Origin: Lateolabrax maculatus
Lineage: Eukaryota > Chordata > Actinopteri > Acropomatiformes > Lateolabracidae
Length of the DNA: 64,000 bases
Direction: 5' to 3'
Assembly (NCBI GenBank): GCA_031216445.1
Contig: CM062196.1
Coordinates: 24,625,501-24,689,500, forward strand
The notes beneath the pieces are model-generated. The model searched no databases, had not been told where the DNA came from, and was given only the letters and a program-made list of their open reading frames with translations. This document shows positions 1-13,335 of the stretch, one piece after another (positions within the stretch are counted from its first letter, which is position 1; the number at the start of each line of letters is the position of its first letter). The translations under genes and the position numbers were made by a program.

Positions 1-273
1 CCCGTTCCCCAGCTGGCTACAGCGGCAGTATTAAATGGATGGGACGGTACATTTTCTCTAAAAGAAGAACAAACAACTGCATTTAAACTTTATGTTGATA
101 AGAAATATGTGTTTGCCGAACTTCTGACAGGACGTAACGTCTGACAGGACGGCATCTCATCGCTCTGATTGGTTGTCTCCGCCAGTCGATAACGCCCCTT
201 GGAAATCGAAAATTAACTGAGAGGTTCCAGACTAATACGCATTTGTAAAATTAATCTGGCGATGCCCGGCTAA
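1..273 (+). mobile_element. Helitron-like 3' end, copy 1
   Basis: The right part ends with a hairpin (CCAGACTAAT at 227-236 pairing with ATTAATCTGG at 250-259, one mismatch), then ten bases, then CTAA at 270-273 followed by T. A hairpin shortly before CTRR next to T is the 3' signature of Helitrons. About 245 bases of it match the minus-strand copy at 41213. The left side runs off the window and no replicase sequence is visible, so this would be a non-autonomous member. Another class of non-autonomous element cannot be excluded. Confidence 0.55.
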
Positions 274-1738
274 TAGTTCTCTGCCACGATACACCAAGCT
301 AAGCTAACAGCTCTTTAAATACTCTACCCGCTCATGTGAACATTACAACACATTAACACTGATTAGATGAAATGCAGAAAAGAGAGGATCACATTATTCT
401 CCGTGTGGTAATCGTGTTTTTTCACCTCAAAGATAGTGTGTATTATCACACAATTTACTCTATCAGAAAAATAGAATAACCACCATTTATGTTTAAAAAG
501 AGTACTCCACCTCAAGGCATTGGACCCCTATAACATTGTGGACCCAGTTCTACGAAAGACCAAACAATCCACCGTCATCGAATTCAGATGTTGCTTAATC
601 TTGACTGGTGCACAAAGGTATCTGACAACACAGTTTTTGTTAGTTTGTTTTGTTAAAACCAACGGCAGATAAGTGGGGATTATTAAAAATTATTACGAAA
701 TTATTATAGAATTTGCGAATGCTTGCTGTTTATCTCATATTACAGCACAACAGGCAAGATGGCAGTTCTCAGAGGCATTATATTTTACAGGTATTATGAA
801 GTTCATGGCATATTCACGTCCCAAGGCTTTTAATGAAAGACCACACAATGACATTGTTGGAAAAAATGATGTTCTTTCCAACGGAAAATGTTTGAGAATG
901 CTTCAAAGACTGAACTGCAGAGAAATCTATTTAGCATTTCAAAAATTGAGCATGATAATGGCAATGCTTCTGTTAATTGGTCTTCATAACAGTGAAAATA
1001 GCTTTACTTTCTTTTTATTTCTTTCAGTTTTGCTTGGGCTCTTTTTCTCTCCCACACACACCCAGCCCCTCACAGGAGCTGTCAGTCTCTGTCATTCCCC
1101 TTTTCCTAATTGCATGAAAGACATGTCAATAAAATTTGATCCAGGCCTTATTTGAGTCTCCTCTGCTGGTTTGTTTGGTTCTTGGTGTTTACTCTCTTTA
1201 TTGTTAGGGCTCTGCAAGGACTGGACTCAAAAGTTCAGCAATAAAGACGTTTCCAGACTAAACTGTCTGGTATTTCAGCCTTTGGGGAAGAAAAAATACA
1301 CCAGCTACCACTGAACAATACCTGGACCTGAGAAAATAAGATATCTCAATAAAATAAAAATAAAAAGAAGCAATTTTCTTTTTGAAAAACAACAATTGTC
1401 CTTTACAAAATGTCACATTTTCAAATTAATGGGTCTTAGTAGGTCTTAGTATTTGCAATATCTTTATTTTTATTCATGCACAATCTGTCTCTTCCTTTCT
1501 CTGTATCTAGATTCCTTTTTTATTTCTAGAATCTTTCATTTCTATTTTAAAGAAAGTTACTTGTAATTGTTTCTAAGGGTGAACAAATGAGCATATTTCC
1601 CCAAACTATTACTAAGTGTCCTAAGTGTTATATACATATATATGGGGTATAAATGGGTAATCATCACTATAAGCTTCTTTTGCATGTCTATCTGCAAGTG
1701 CATGGGCAAAATTTGTGTACGTCTGTTTGTTTCTGTAT
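274..1738. other. No gene seen
   Basis: AT-rich intronic sequence. The 160-codon frame at 673-1155 starts from GTG and has no domain. A gagtactccacc motif at about 501 is shared with 52763 and may be a trace of a dispersed repeat. Confidence 0.6.
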
Positions 1739-1960
1739 GGTTAGTGTGAGTGTGTGTGTGTGCCATATCTATATCAGTCTCAGCAACAGATGGCCCAAAC
1801 ACACCGGTCTCCTATTCTCTCCTCAGCAGACCACGTCTCATAGCTCGCCAGGAGCAGCAGCAGGAGGCCGTGTGTGTGCTGCTGTGTTTCCACAAGTGCG
1901 TGTGCGTGTGTGTGTGTTTCCGTGCCTGCACGCTCGCAGGGACCTTCATCTATAAGCCAA
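1739..1960 (+). repeat. GT-rich low-complexity region
   Basis: Short gtgtgtg runs occur at 1745-1762, 1868-1880 and 1897-1918, separated by less repetitive sequence. The overlapping open frames on both strands arise from these runs. A possible 43-base exon-like interval lies between two of them (see findings). Confidence 0.75.
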
Positions 1961-2364
1961 GCTGTTGGAAGGACTCCCCGCGGTTCGGGACACATGCCCA
2001 ATTCTGATGACACCTCACGCCTCAAGCGACTTTGAGTGTGTCTCTATTTGCATTGTGTGTGTTGATACACAGTGCTGTGTGTTTATGTGCCTGTCTTTAC
2101 AGCTTCCCTTCTTTTTAGATCAACATGCAACCCTGCTGTTTTGCCGTTGTATGAGGAAACGTTCTCACTGTCTTTATAGTAGCTGTGTTGATATTTTGGT
2201 TAAATAAAAGTTGCAATATAACAACATAAAAATCCTACCCTAAAGAGCAAGTAAAATGTATGCATTCAGACTTTTAATAGTTTCAGAATGAGAAATTAGA
2301 AAAAACATATCTAAAGCTGCACAAATCCATATTGTTACGTGAACAATGGTTTAAGTGACTCTGC

Positions 2365-2398
2365 GTGTGTGTGTGTGTGTGTGTGTGTGGGGGGGGGG
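2365..2398 (+). repeat. (GT)n microsatellite followed by a G run
   Basis: About 12 gt units run directly into ten G residues. Confidence 0.95.
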
Positions 2399-4619
2399 AT
2401 GAAGTTAACTGGTGAACATAATGGACTGTACGGTCAGCTAAGTTGCCCATTGCCAGAAAGGTTGGTGGAGGCATACCAAAAAAATAAAAAAAATACTTAA
2501 AGAAAAGGGTATTGTTGACTTCCATTCATCCGGTGGCTAGAAAAACAACCATGTGTCCCTGTCTGCTGAATTCATTGACAGGCAGCTGTTTCTAACAGCA
2601 CTGCCCACCTGCACAGGTTTTTTCTATTCTAGCTGGTTTGACCTCTGCTTAGGTTGAAGTTGGGGGAACTATGCAGGACATGATGTGAAGTCCAAACAAA
2701 ACCCATGCACTATAAAGAACAAGGCTTTTCCACTGAGGACGTTCTGACGTGTCACACTAAAAAGGCACTGGTGTAATTAATACAATGAAGGGTGGCCGCT
2801 ACAGTTTCAGGGCTCCTTGGGCCAGATGTAGTATTTCTAAAAGACAAATGTACAGTTAGAATGTGTGCACCTCACGCCTACCTCATGCCAGCGAGTTTGA
2901 GCTGCGAGTGAAATGATGAGGTGGGCGTGAAATATAAGCTGAGAGACTCCCGCAGAGTAACCTTATAGTAAAAGATTGTTTGTTTAAGTTGTTTTCCAAT
3001 TTCACCTAATGTCTCATTATTTTGCTGTCTACACTGCAGTCTGTAAAATGTCAGTCAAAGACGCAAATATGAACTTACCTAATGAATGCGCACACACATT
3101 TCTGTCCTTGTGTGAACACGCAGTTTTAGGTGTGAATGTACACAGAGTGTTATGCATCTGGCCCCCTGCCACACTGACTTACTGGGATGCAGCACCTGTG
3201 CTTCTCCTACTATGACAAGTCAACATGTCTGCTGCGGAAGAAGTCTGTGGCAGATGTGCATCGCATGGTAGCATGAATGTGAAGCAGGGTTTGGGTTTAC
3301 TCAGACTTCCCAGGTTGGCAGTTTACATCCTTAAGCATGTCCTGACCCTGCCCTGTCGCTGCAAGTTACATATTGGTTAGGAGAAACTGTTCAGCAGATC
3401 TTTACATGTAACTCACACTTGACCCTTTGTTTGGCCCCTCTCCCCTTAGTTACTGCTGCTTTCTAATCTAGTCTAATAACAACGTGGTGGCCAATAAGAC
3501 TTCAGGGGTGGAGCGTGCCACCCCCAGGGCTTACTCCCTGCTCACTCGTCAAAGGTCGAGTTTCACTCTGACTGGAGCTGCATGACCAGCGCTTCAGCAT
3601 GTGGAGAAATCCAAAGCTTGACCGACCCGCTGTGCATAGTTAGGGTCACTAAGCTATGATTGGACAATCACAAACAATCGAGTCTGTATCCAAATTAGTG
3701 GGACATTTTGGCAACACCATGCATGTTCCCTGACAACAGGAACACGAGACAGTTCAAGAGGCAGTTTTCCTTCCTTTCTTGTTTGCTGTTTCGTTACTTC
3801 TAGGATTTCCCACCAGCGTTGAAGCCTGACACCTGAATCCATCATTACAAACGAGGAGAACGCGTGACGCCTCTATTTTTCTGAAGGACGCTGGTCACTC
3901 AGCACAGCGGGCCATTGCCATTTTGTAATTTAGTTTCTTAAAACTTTAATGGATCCTCTTTTTAGACATTTCAGAAGGTCACCATCCCATCAATATCATG
4001 TGGATATGTATCTTGTCCTGAGGCAGAAGGCTCTATTTTGACATTTTCTTCAAGCTAATGAGATTGAGCACGGATATCACGCACAACATCTGTATTTATT
4101 TTGTGGAAAACTATTCCAAAAAGCAGTTCATAAACTTAAAAAAAAAGTTATTTCCACACTGTGTAAACCGCCTCATGCCTGCAGAGATGCTCTGATTGTT
4201 TTGAAGTGTTAACAGGCATTTGAAGCCCCGCGACTGTCTTTATCTGATGAGTGGATTGAATCCTCTCCTCTGAAGCCTCTCTACCCCACAGAGAACGATG
4301 AAAAGCTGTTTATCCAAACTTCAGCCAGCTGCAATTGTTTCATAAATGCCTTTCTTTTTTTTTTAAGTTTCATATCTTGCCTCATTGGAATCTAAGGTTT
4401 AATTAATTCTTTATTCTCAATATCACTGACAAATGGGGTGAGGAAAGGAAACGTCTCTTCCTCGTGATTTGAAACAACGGTTCAAAGTCTGGCCCCTAAC
4501 TCAAATTTCTGTGCAAGTCAAAGGCTTTTGTATTATTAAAGTTGGAAAATGGTAATGCTGCTTCAGAACCAAGTCTTTTGCATCATTGCACCATCTCCTT
4601 TTGAAAGACAAACAGACAA

Positions 4620-4990
4620 ATTAACGTAGGCAAAGCATGTGTTTATGCGGTCTGCGAGTCGACTTTAAAAATTCCACTTACTTCCCCTTGTGTAGCCATG
4701 TTTATATTCCATGCTTTGTGCTTGTTATAATGATAATGAGAGCACACAGATAAATCACATGTTCTGCTCATGCGGAGTGTGGATATAATTGCCTTAGTGG
4801 GTGCTCTGTGTGCTTTCTTGGGCCAAGCAGACTTGGAATACGAGACGCTGTTGCCTCTGCTGGCAGCTGCCGAGGATAATATATTCCTGCAGCACACAAT
4901 CATTTTAATAGCTCATCCATTTGTTCAGGAGACAATTGATTTTCTCTGTTTCCATTCACGTTAGTCACATTTGATTTCTCTCATCCCATT
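4620..4990 (+). promoter_or_regulatory. Candidate conserved non-coding element
   Basis: The region 4720-4960 has mixed composition, a short open frame and homeodomain-compatible motifs (ataattgcc, tttaatagc). It does not resemble any repeat I know. The call rests on texture alone. Confidence 0.2.
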
Positions 4991-6257
4991 TGCATTTGTC
5001 ACATTTTAAGAGCGTGGCGCCTGTGCTCACGCTCCATGATAGGAAATCTTTAGTCAGGTGCCAGGGCCCGGTGTTAAGATGGAATCTAAGTGATGATGGA
5101 GGCTGCCAGTAAAGAAGATTCAACTCGTCACTGGCTGCTCCATGCACCGCTATAAAGTAAAACTCGGAGGTGGAGAAATTAGAAAAAAGGTACATCATCT
5201 GAGAGTTCAAACACCTATACCAGGACAGGAGTCGATACTGGTGCAAACATATGATGTTCTTATAGACCATGATGCATTGCTGTAGATTAAACTACCCAAC
5301 AGTATAAAAAGTAGTTAAATTACCACAACCTTAAACATATAGTAAAATGCAACACATTAATACAGCTGTAATATTGAACCATTTAGCCATTTCATGATAA
5401 CTTACGTACTTTTTTCTTAAGTAAGGTTTTGAATTCAGGCCTTGCCTACATTACATCGACACAGAGGCTGACCTTTAAATGTGCATTATCCACAACATCC
5501 TTAAAGCTTAAAATAAACTAATAAACAATTAGAGTGCCACCATTTTTCCGATGGTTACAATTCAATATCAGGCCCCCAGTGTGTACACCATCCACCCTTT
5601 TTCCATGTTCTAATGAGGACGTGATTGAAAACAAGCACTGTCTGTCTTAGAGTATGTCCTACGGGAGAGTGGGGTCATCTGAAGGGGATAAATAACACTG
5701 TTATTCCCCACAACAGTGAGAAACTTCTTTAATCAAAACCCCAGGCCAGTGATTTGGATTCATCTTTCTCTAAACTTTGTACCACCTGGATGAGTAAGGT
5801 GAATGTTGACCAACACTTTTCGGGGAGATACTTTTTACTTACATCTGTCTTATTCATCTGAACCTATAAACAAAATCATATTAATAAGCAGTAAGTAATT
5901 GATGACGCTATTTCTATTATATATACAAAAAATTTGTTTTTGCAAATAATTATTATTTTGTTCCCATGGACTCTCAATCTTCCTTTTAATGGTCAGTGTC
6001 GAATGATGGCTCAGCATCTGTTTGGTGTTTTCTTACCAACCAAACACAAAGAAAGCAGGGCACTGTTTTTCTCTGGTGTGTGTGTGTGTTGTCCAGGACT
6101 GTGTGGCAGCCACGAGTCTAACAGAGCAGTGATAAACCAAGACAGAGTTCAGCGACAGACTGACTTTGACTAAAGCGGCAGTTCAAGAACTGCTCCTTCA
6201 CTGAATGTAAAACAGGACCAGTGTTGCCATGCCAAGCTACACTGCTGCATGGCAATG

Positions 6258-6317
6258 CACACGCACACACACACACACACCCACACACACCCACACACAC
6301 ACACACACACACACACC
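6258..6317 (+). repeat. (CA)n microsatellite
   Basis: A 60-base run of ca interrupted by three ccc steps. It produces the cysteine/valine-rich minus-strand open frames here, which are not genes. Confidence 0.97.
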
Positions 6318-9012
6318 CAGAGCACATTCACTGTACAATTAACCTCCGGCACCCCTGAACAAAATATTACATTTTGTAATAGTCTTGGTAATAAGGGCAG
6401 TCAGGAGATGAGAAAGTAGGAAATGTTGAAAAGACAGATGAAAAGCAGTGCAGCGTCGGTCACTTACAGCCATCATGACCCTGCTTTTTACAAGTCTAAT
6501 AATATTTTGGGATCTCGCCTAATTGAAGAATTTAACCCTACCGTTTGCTTTTCATGAATCCCGTGTCCATGGGGAAATGAAATTCAGTGAACTCAGAGAT
6601 GCCCCCAAAACAGCTGTAGCTCAGTCTGGAACACATGTCGTCAATTGAAAACATTATGTCTAAATTATTGGACAATTTTATTTGGCAAGAGAGTTGTTTG
6701 GGGGCAGATATTTAGAACTGTCATAATGGGAGTGTCTCTAATAAATCAATGTTCTGTATAGGTTTTCCTGTAAGCCAATGACGTAAGGTCTGTACAGAAT
6801 GAATCCATTAGATTCAGCAGGGAGTGTTAACTACAAAACACTCTTTGCTTGAACCTTGCTCAGATTTGGCAGGACGTTTATGAGCCTCCTTATCAGCAGA
6901 ATTAGACAGAACACCCGACAACTGCAACCTTGATGTTGTCAAAGGTATATCCATGCCATTCTCAAAGTGTAAATGAATGCAAAAATACATTGCAATCGGA
7001 TTAGCCAGACCCCGTCTGGAAGTGTTTTGATCTCAGCCGGGGGGGTGTCTTGTTGTCTTACACAAGGACAAGTACAAGGCTTTTCTTTGCCCTTCTTCAA
7101 CAAAAGAAATTAAGTATAGTGCCCGCAGCAGCATTGTTTCCCTTGACCTAACAAGCCATGTTTGTTGACAAGTCTCCATATTATGAGCCAGTCAAAGTGT
7201 GGGCAGACAATGGTGTATAAGGTGTGAATGCAAAGGGCAGTGATTTGAAGTAGAGATACAGATGCATGTTCCTACCAGGTGTAAATAGGGTCTCATTTAA
7301 GAGGCTTCGGAAATACCAAACATGTACCTGAGATGGTCTACAAGACAGCATGCATTAGATTTTGGGATATTGAAGGCAGCAATGGAGGTTTCTGGCCTGC
7401 ACTTTTGGCCGTATTTGGAGGAGCCTTTCGAACAGGACAGCCTTGACAGTCCATTATCATTGACTCAAGTTTTAAAATGTGGAGGAGCTGATATAATTGA
7501 CCTGTCCTTCCTCCCCCAATGAGACCGTCTAGTCCTAAAGAGACTAATGGTTAACTTGACAATCAAGTATTCAGCTGAAAAAATTGGTAAATCCCAGTGT
7601 TGCCAAGTGGGACAAGTTTCATGATATTGACGTATAGATATGGACAAGGGGCAAACAAAGTATCAGGTTACTGGCCAATGTATCCATATGTCTTCTATTT
7701 TCTATATCTACTGTAATTAACCCAATAAATACACTTTTCACTGACTTGTCCAATTGAATTACACATGACGTACACTTTTTAACGGTGTCTGATGACCACT
7801 ACAACTGAATAACAGATAAATATGACCTCCTCCTGTTATATTTCCCAACTTTATCGGCTGGCACGAATTGCAGGAGAACTCCATGAAATAACTGACCGTC
7901 ACACAATGGATTAACGGCTGTGGATTATCAGCCCCGCCGGTGGCGTCCTCCAAATTCAGGCAATGAAGGCTGTGTTTCTCAGCCACATTTGAAGACTTTT
8001 TGAAGGACATGGGCTTGTCGGTCTGTTTCGAAATATGCAGTCTAAAATTGGGACTACTAAGGATCTCGGCCCTGAATTAAGACCCCCTACTCCGTCATTA
8101 GCAGTGTGAGCTTCTGCCTGACTCCTTGGCTGCACCTCATCCTCCAATTAGTCTAAGTCTATTAGTCTAATTTTTCACTTGGTCTTACCTGCCCTGGAAT
8201 TCCCGCCTCTCCTTGTATAACCTGTTCACCCTCTCATTTGCAGAACAATAACCTCAGTTATGGTTTGTTGAGTCCTGCCAGACTGTTGCCGCCCACAAAC
8301 TTTATAGAAACAAACGTAATGCAGAGATAGCTGTGTGAGGTGCAGACAGACGACAACATGAGCTACAAAATTAAAGCCGTCATTTTGCTTATAATAATGA
8401 GCCAGCTTTAAGAGGGACACCGGTATGAATATGCCGCCTACAAGCTTACCTCACCAATGAGTACTTTAATAATACCTGTCCTGTCTGCTGAGGTGTCTGG
8501 GTGCCTGCCTTTGGGTCCCAATTTGTGTACTTACACATATACAGTAGATTGTACCTGTCCAGGGTATAACAATAGCATATGGCAGATTTCCCCATATATG
8601 CTGACATCACCTGAGGGGGTTTAGTGTCACATTCAAGGACACTTGCACAGAACACATGGCAGCTGCTGGGCACAATGTTTTTGGCTTTTTGCCAGAAATA
8701 AAACCTGCACACTTACAGTTATGCGATTGTTTCTGTAAAAGATGAGGCTGCCCTGGCTGCTTATGTGACCATTATCTTTGAACAAAAACCTATGTAAGAG
8801 TGAAGTGACTTTTCAGCTGCAATGCATTCCAGGTTTATGCTTTAAATTGCAAATTGATCACTTTCAGGTATTATGGATGATACTGATCGAGAGCATGTAG
8901 GCACAGTTTATTAAGAAACAGATTATATTTAAATATTTACTGTGATTGCTCCTTTAGACATCTTCTTTCTAATATACTGACCCTAGATTCTGGTTGGCTT
9001 TCTTGTTAATCA

Positions 9013-9092
9013 ACTGTCAATCAATCAAACGTTATTCATATAGCAACTTTCAAACAAACCAAATGCAATTTAAAGTGCTGTACAAGCGACTG
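9013..9092 (-). mobile_element. LINE 3'-end fragment
   Basis: On the minus strand the sequence reads ..cagcactttaaattgcatttgg..ttgctatatgaataacgtttgattgattgaca. The tatataaataaa-like signal followed by short ttga repeats is the usual 3' tail of fish LINEs. Only the last 80 bases are present, so it is a strongly 5'-truncated copy. Confidence 0.6.
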
Positions 9093-10758
9093 ACAAAACA
9101 TAGGATGAAGACGTCAACTTGGGCTCTGGGAAATTGTAATGAGCATTTTCACTATTTTCTAACATTTTATAGACTATTTTAATTAATCCATCAGTGTAAA
9201 TCAACCGATATTTTAACACCAAGCTTGGTTTATAAAGGTTTGCCCATTAAGTATCTGACTCTCGAGCATGTTGGTCTGAGCTGGAGGCCCAGAGTAGTAA
9301 CAGTGTTCAGTCCAGGGTTGCAGGTCCTGAAGAGGACATTAATCTAGCAGAGGGTCATGTCATGCATTCAGAGGAGTTGTGGAGTCCAGACTCAATCAGT
9401 GTTGCCTCCACTGTTACACAGAAAATAAATCCCAGGCGAGTGCTTGACTGTCCAATAATATGTAAGCATATTATACAGATATTGAAAGGACTAATAATCT
9501 GTTCAAATGACAAGAGGGTAATGTGACATGCCCATAATAACAACATGACACTCTAAGATATAGCCCGGTGTATCCTGATGGCAGAGAAGGTAGCATGTTA
9601 GCTACCTCTTTGTTTGTTTGGCATCTCTGATAAAGGCAGGAAATGGGCATTGTGCATTCAAATATGAAATCCAATCAAATCTGTAGATACGAAGCTGAAT
9701 GGATATTGCACAGAAAATGTGGCCTTCCCTGACCTTGCTGACACAGCTTGCTGTTCAAAGTTTTTGATTCCAGTCAGACAACTTCCGACTTAGATTCAAT
9801 CTTTGTACTGAACTAATTTACAAATTACGTACCCTGCACTTTTATGATAATAATAGAATAATATAGACCATAAAATATACAGTGTATGAATTTCTGTGAA
9901 TTATAGTCCACTGTATGCAGTGCATTTAGGAGCTGAGCAAAATAACAGAAACATTTGACAATAAATTACTATCAAATGCAATTTCAATCAGTACTATCTT
10001 TTCATGCTTATAACGTTTGAATTGTATTGAATTGCGTTTCATGGTTTAACCTTATAAGATAAGGTAATCCAATACAAAATCACAAAGTGGAGCCTCAGAA
10101 AAGCCTCAGTTCAAACATAAAAATGTAAATTACACGGTTTAAAAAGGGTAGTACTTATTGCAAGGCACTGCATTATAAAGACACTATGTCCGCATATATC
10201 ATTGTAAGCTCACCTGTATTTTACAGATGTGACATAACGTTTCAACAGTATAAATCTGTACTATTTAAATGTTAGAGCCATTAGACAGGCACACTCAGAA
10301 CAACAGACAAGTGTGTCTAAATTAATCACTTTAGATTGGATGGTGTGATTCAAAGTGATATTTCATGTGCAGATTAACGTGAGAACCCTCACATTACTGA
10401 TATGGTGACCTACTTATTGATTATAAATTACATGATTAGGTTGAATCAAGGTTGATCATAATGAGGACCATATATTAAGGTGTACACTACTTGAATTCAG
10501 AACTGAAATACAACCCACCCACACAGCATACATTTGTTAACTGTAATCTTGCACACTGATGCCAAAGTTTAGCAAAGAGCTGTTATACGAAATAAAATTA
10601 TGACAACCAATCCAAACAAATTCATGGACTGAGTTTGTTCATTGCTGTGGTGTTTGACAACCTAGAAACCTTTAGTCAGCACTGAGATGTTTGCGGGCTG
10701 TGGCAAATAAAACAAGAAACATTCCACTTGTCTTTATTTATGCCATAAATTTTATGGC

Positions 10759-10784
10759 AAAAATAAATAAATAAATAAATAAAA
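10759..10784 (+). repeat. (AAAT)n microsatellite
   Basis: Six aaat units, next to the near-palindrome gccataaattttatggc at 10742-10758. Confidence 0.9.
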
Positions 10785-13314
10785 ATACATTAATAATACT
10801 GGTTTGCAAAGAAAAAAACATAGAAAAGAAATGAAGGCTTCACAGAACAGGAAAAAGAGACAGAGGGAGAATCGGGTTCTCTGTGAGGCATTTCTACCTA
10901 CTTTGCGGTAATTTTTAAATGACAAATAGTAATTTGTAAATGTCAAAAAAAAATTAAAGACATTTCTTGGAATCTGTTATGAATACATTCATTCAAAAAT
11001 CAGGTTTAAGAAAGAAAAACAACATCTGCAGCTCTAAAAGCCTTTAGCCTTGTCAGTGATGGGAGACTATGATACAATTAACTGGAGCGACGAAAGTTTG
11101 ACAAACTGGCAGCCCACTTAGTGTTCAGTCTTATCTTAGAATTCATTGATTCTAGCTTGAAAGATATATGGGACTGGTATCAATCTAAGAGTCCCTTGTT
11201 TGCCAATTCTAAACATTTGTGTATTGGAGTATTTCCATTTTTGGCGCTTTGATTTATCTTTGTTGATACAAGCAAGCTGAAGAAAAATGTGCAAGGTGAA
11301 TGTCAAACTTCAAAGGGACGATCTTATCACTTCTCTTTGCATTTTGATGTTGGAAAACGTCCACACTGTAGGACAAACATCCCTGTGACAAAGACATGCG
11401 ACACCCGACTGTTCAGACAATTAATGAACTGCAGCCTGATATTACCCAATCAAAGCCCTATATACTGTAACACACTCTCTCAGAAATGCACGTGTTTAAT
11501 CTGAATGATAGTCACATATTTTCAATGAAATACTTACGCTGATTCATCTAAAATAAGTTATTTTAGATTAAGTAAATAGAATAAAATGCATGTTGCAATT
11601 GGTTTGTAGTTATACAAAGCAAGTAAAAAAGATTACAAAGATAAAGGTGAAACAGGAAAAAAACACAACAGAAAAAAATCTTGGTAACACATGGATGGGT
11701 GGACAAAAAGTTAGAAGTTCAGGTGATCTTGCCATTCTAATGTCAAAATAATCGTACTAAACTGCTCAGTTCTCCTGCAGGTCGTGGAGTGGACTGTAAA
11801 GAGCCTTTCCAGCCGACTGTTCCCTCTAGCATGAAATAGGGAGGATTAAAAGCAATACGATACAGTGCGGCTTATTTGACACAAATGTCCAAGTTAAAGT
11901 GTTATGGTATCAAGCAGTGAGTTCACACATGCAACTTGGAGGCTGATAAAATATGAAGGCCGAGGTTGGAAACCCAGGCATTATAAAGGCATTGGAAAAC
12001 AAATAGAAGAGAATTAACTTGCCCACATCATACACGTTAAAACACCGGGACCCATGGCCCTTGACATCACGCCATCACACACTGTGGGTATTAGACCTGC
12101 TGTTGTTAGTTAGGTGTTGTAACCCTAGGTCTAAGGAGAGCAGAGTCCTCTATCGAGCTCAGGGCCTGACCACCTAACAATCTGAAGCGCTGCACTAGAA
12201 TTTGCAGGGCTAGCTCAGCCGTTCAGGACGAACCTCTCAAACATCAAACAGCTCTGCTGGAACCAGAGTTTCAGTGTAGAAGTTTTGTTCCCTTGTGTTA
12301 GTGTTTTGCCATTTGTTTCAGAGGGAACACGACCCACAACCCTGGCTTTGCTTTACTCACTGAAGGCAGTTAAACCCTGTACAGTACCATGGTGTCTTGT
12401 GGTGTGTACTACCAATTAAGCTGCCATGGTAAGAACAACCAAAATCTGCTAATGTTAATGCTTACTTCCAGTGAGCTACATTGGAAACCCAAGAACAGCT
12501 CCAACACTAGCCAGCAGGTCAACCCAGAGAAGTCAAAACCCCAACTAATTCCAACTAATCGTGCTGAAAATTAAACTGTCACACTGTGCCCAATTTACAC
12601 AGACATAAGGAGGAAAAGAAGACCATGTAAGAGAAGGAGAAAGACACTGAAATGGAAGAATATATTCTCTGCAATGTGTTTCAACTCTGATTTCCATGCA
12701 TGAATTTTGAAGAGCGTTTTGATGTGATGAGTTTGGAGTGTGGAGGCCGGTGGGGATGTTCTGTCAGATCGGATTAGATCAAAGATGTCAGGCCAGGTTT
12801 CTGACTTAGTGTGGCTGTATGTCACTGAAGGTTACACTGAGGTATATGACCTGGACTCCTGGAAAATGGAGCACACTCAGAGTCACAGCACCACACAAGT
12901 TTACATCGGTCCTTCTTTAGATAAAGTGGCAACGGGTGGGATTACAACATCCAGGAAATGTAGAACCTTCATTGACACTGTTTGTGTTACCAGCAAAGCT
13001 AACATTTTTAAGCCTTTCTTAGACAACACTACAGTCCAGGACAATATATATACAGTATATGTTAAGCAGATTCACTGATTTAACTTTGCAGAGTAAAACA
13101 AAACAGTGTTTTACTCTGCAAAATTTCCCAGATAAGATTCACCCCGGCAAGGGCACAGTGTCAAATAAATGTAACCTCCTCATTCATTTCATTGACGCCA
13201 CTTTCCAGAGTTGTAAGTGCTATTTGTCTGGATGCCAGCTTACTCAACAAACCTGCTTCTTGGAACAGGCCCCTGTAATATTAAAAGAATAAACAATGAT
13301 GCAAATGTAAACCA

Positions 13315-13335
13315 AATTATTATTATTATTATTAT
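13315..13335 (+). repeat. (ATT)n microsatellite
   Basis: About seven att units. Confidence 0.9.

Noticed and set aside
673..1155. 160-codon plus-strand open frame
   Set aside because: It starts from GTG in AT-rich DNA, shows no domain, and its middle is plain hydrophobic sequence from T-rich DNA.
6118..6352. Cys/Val-rich minus-strand frames
   Set aside because: They are translations of a CA microsatellite.
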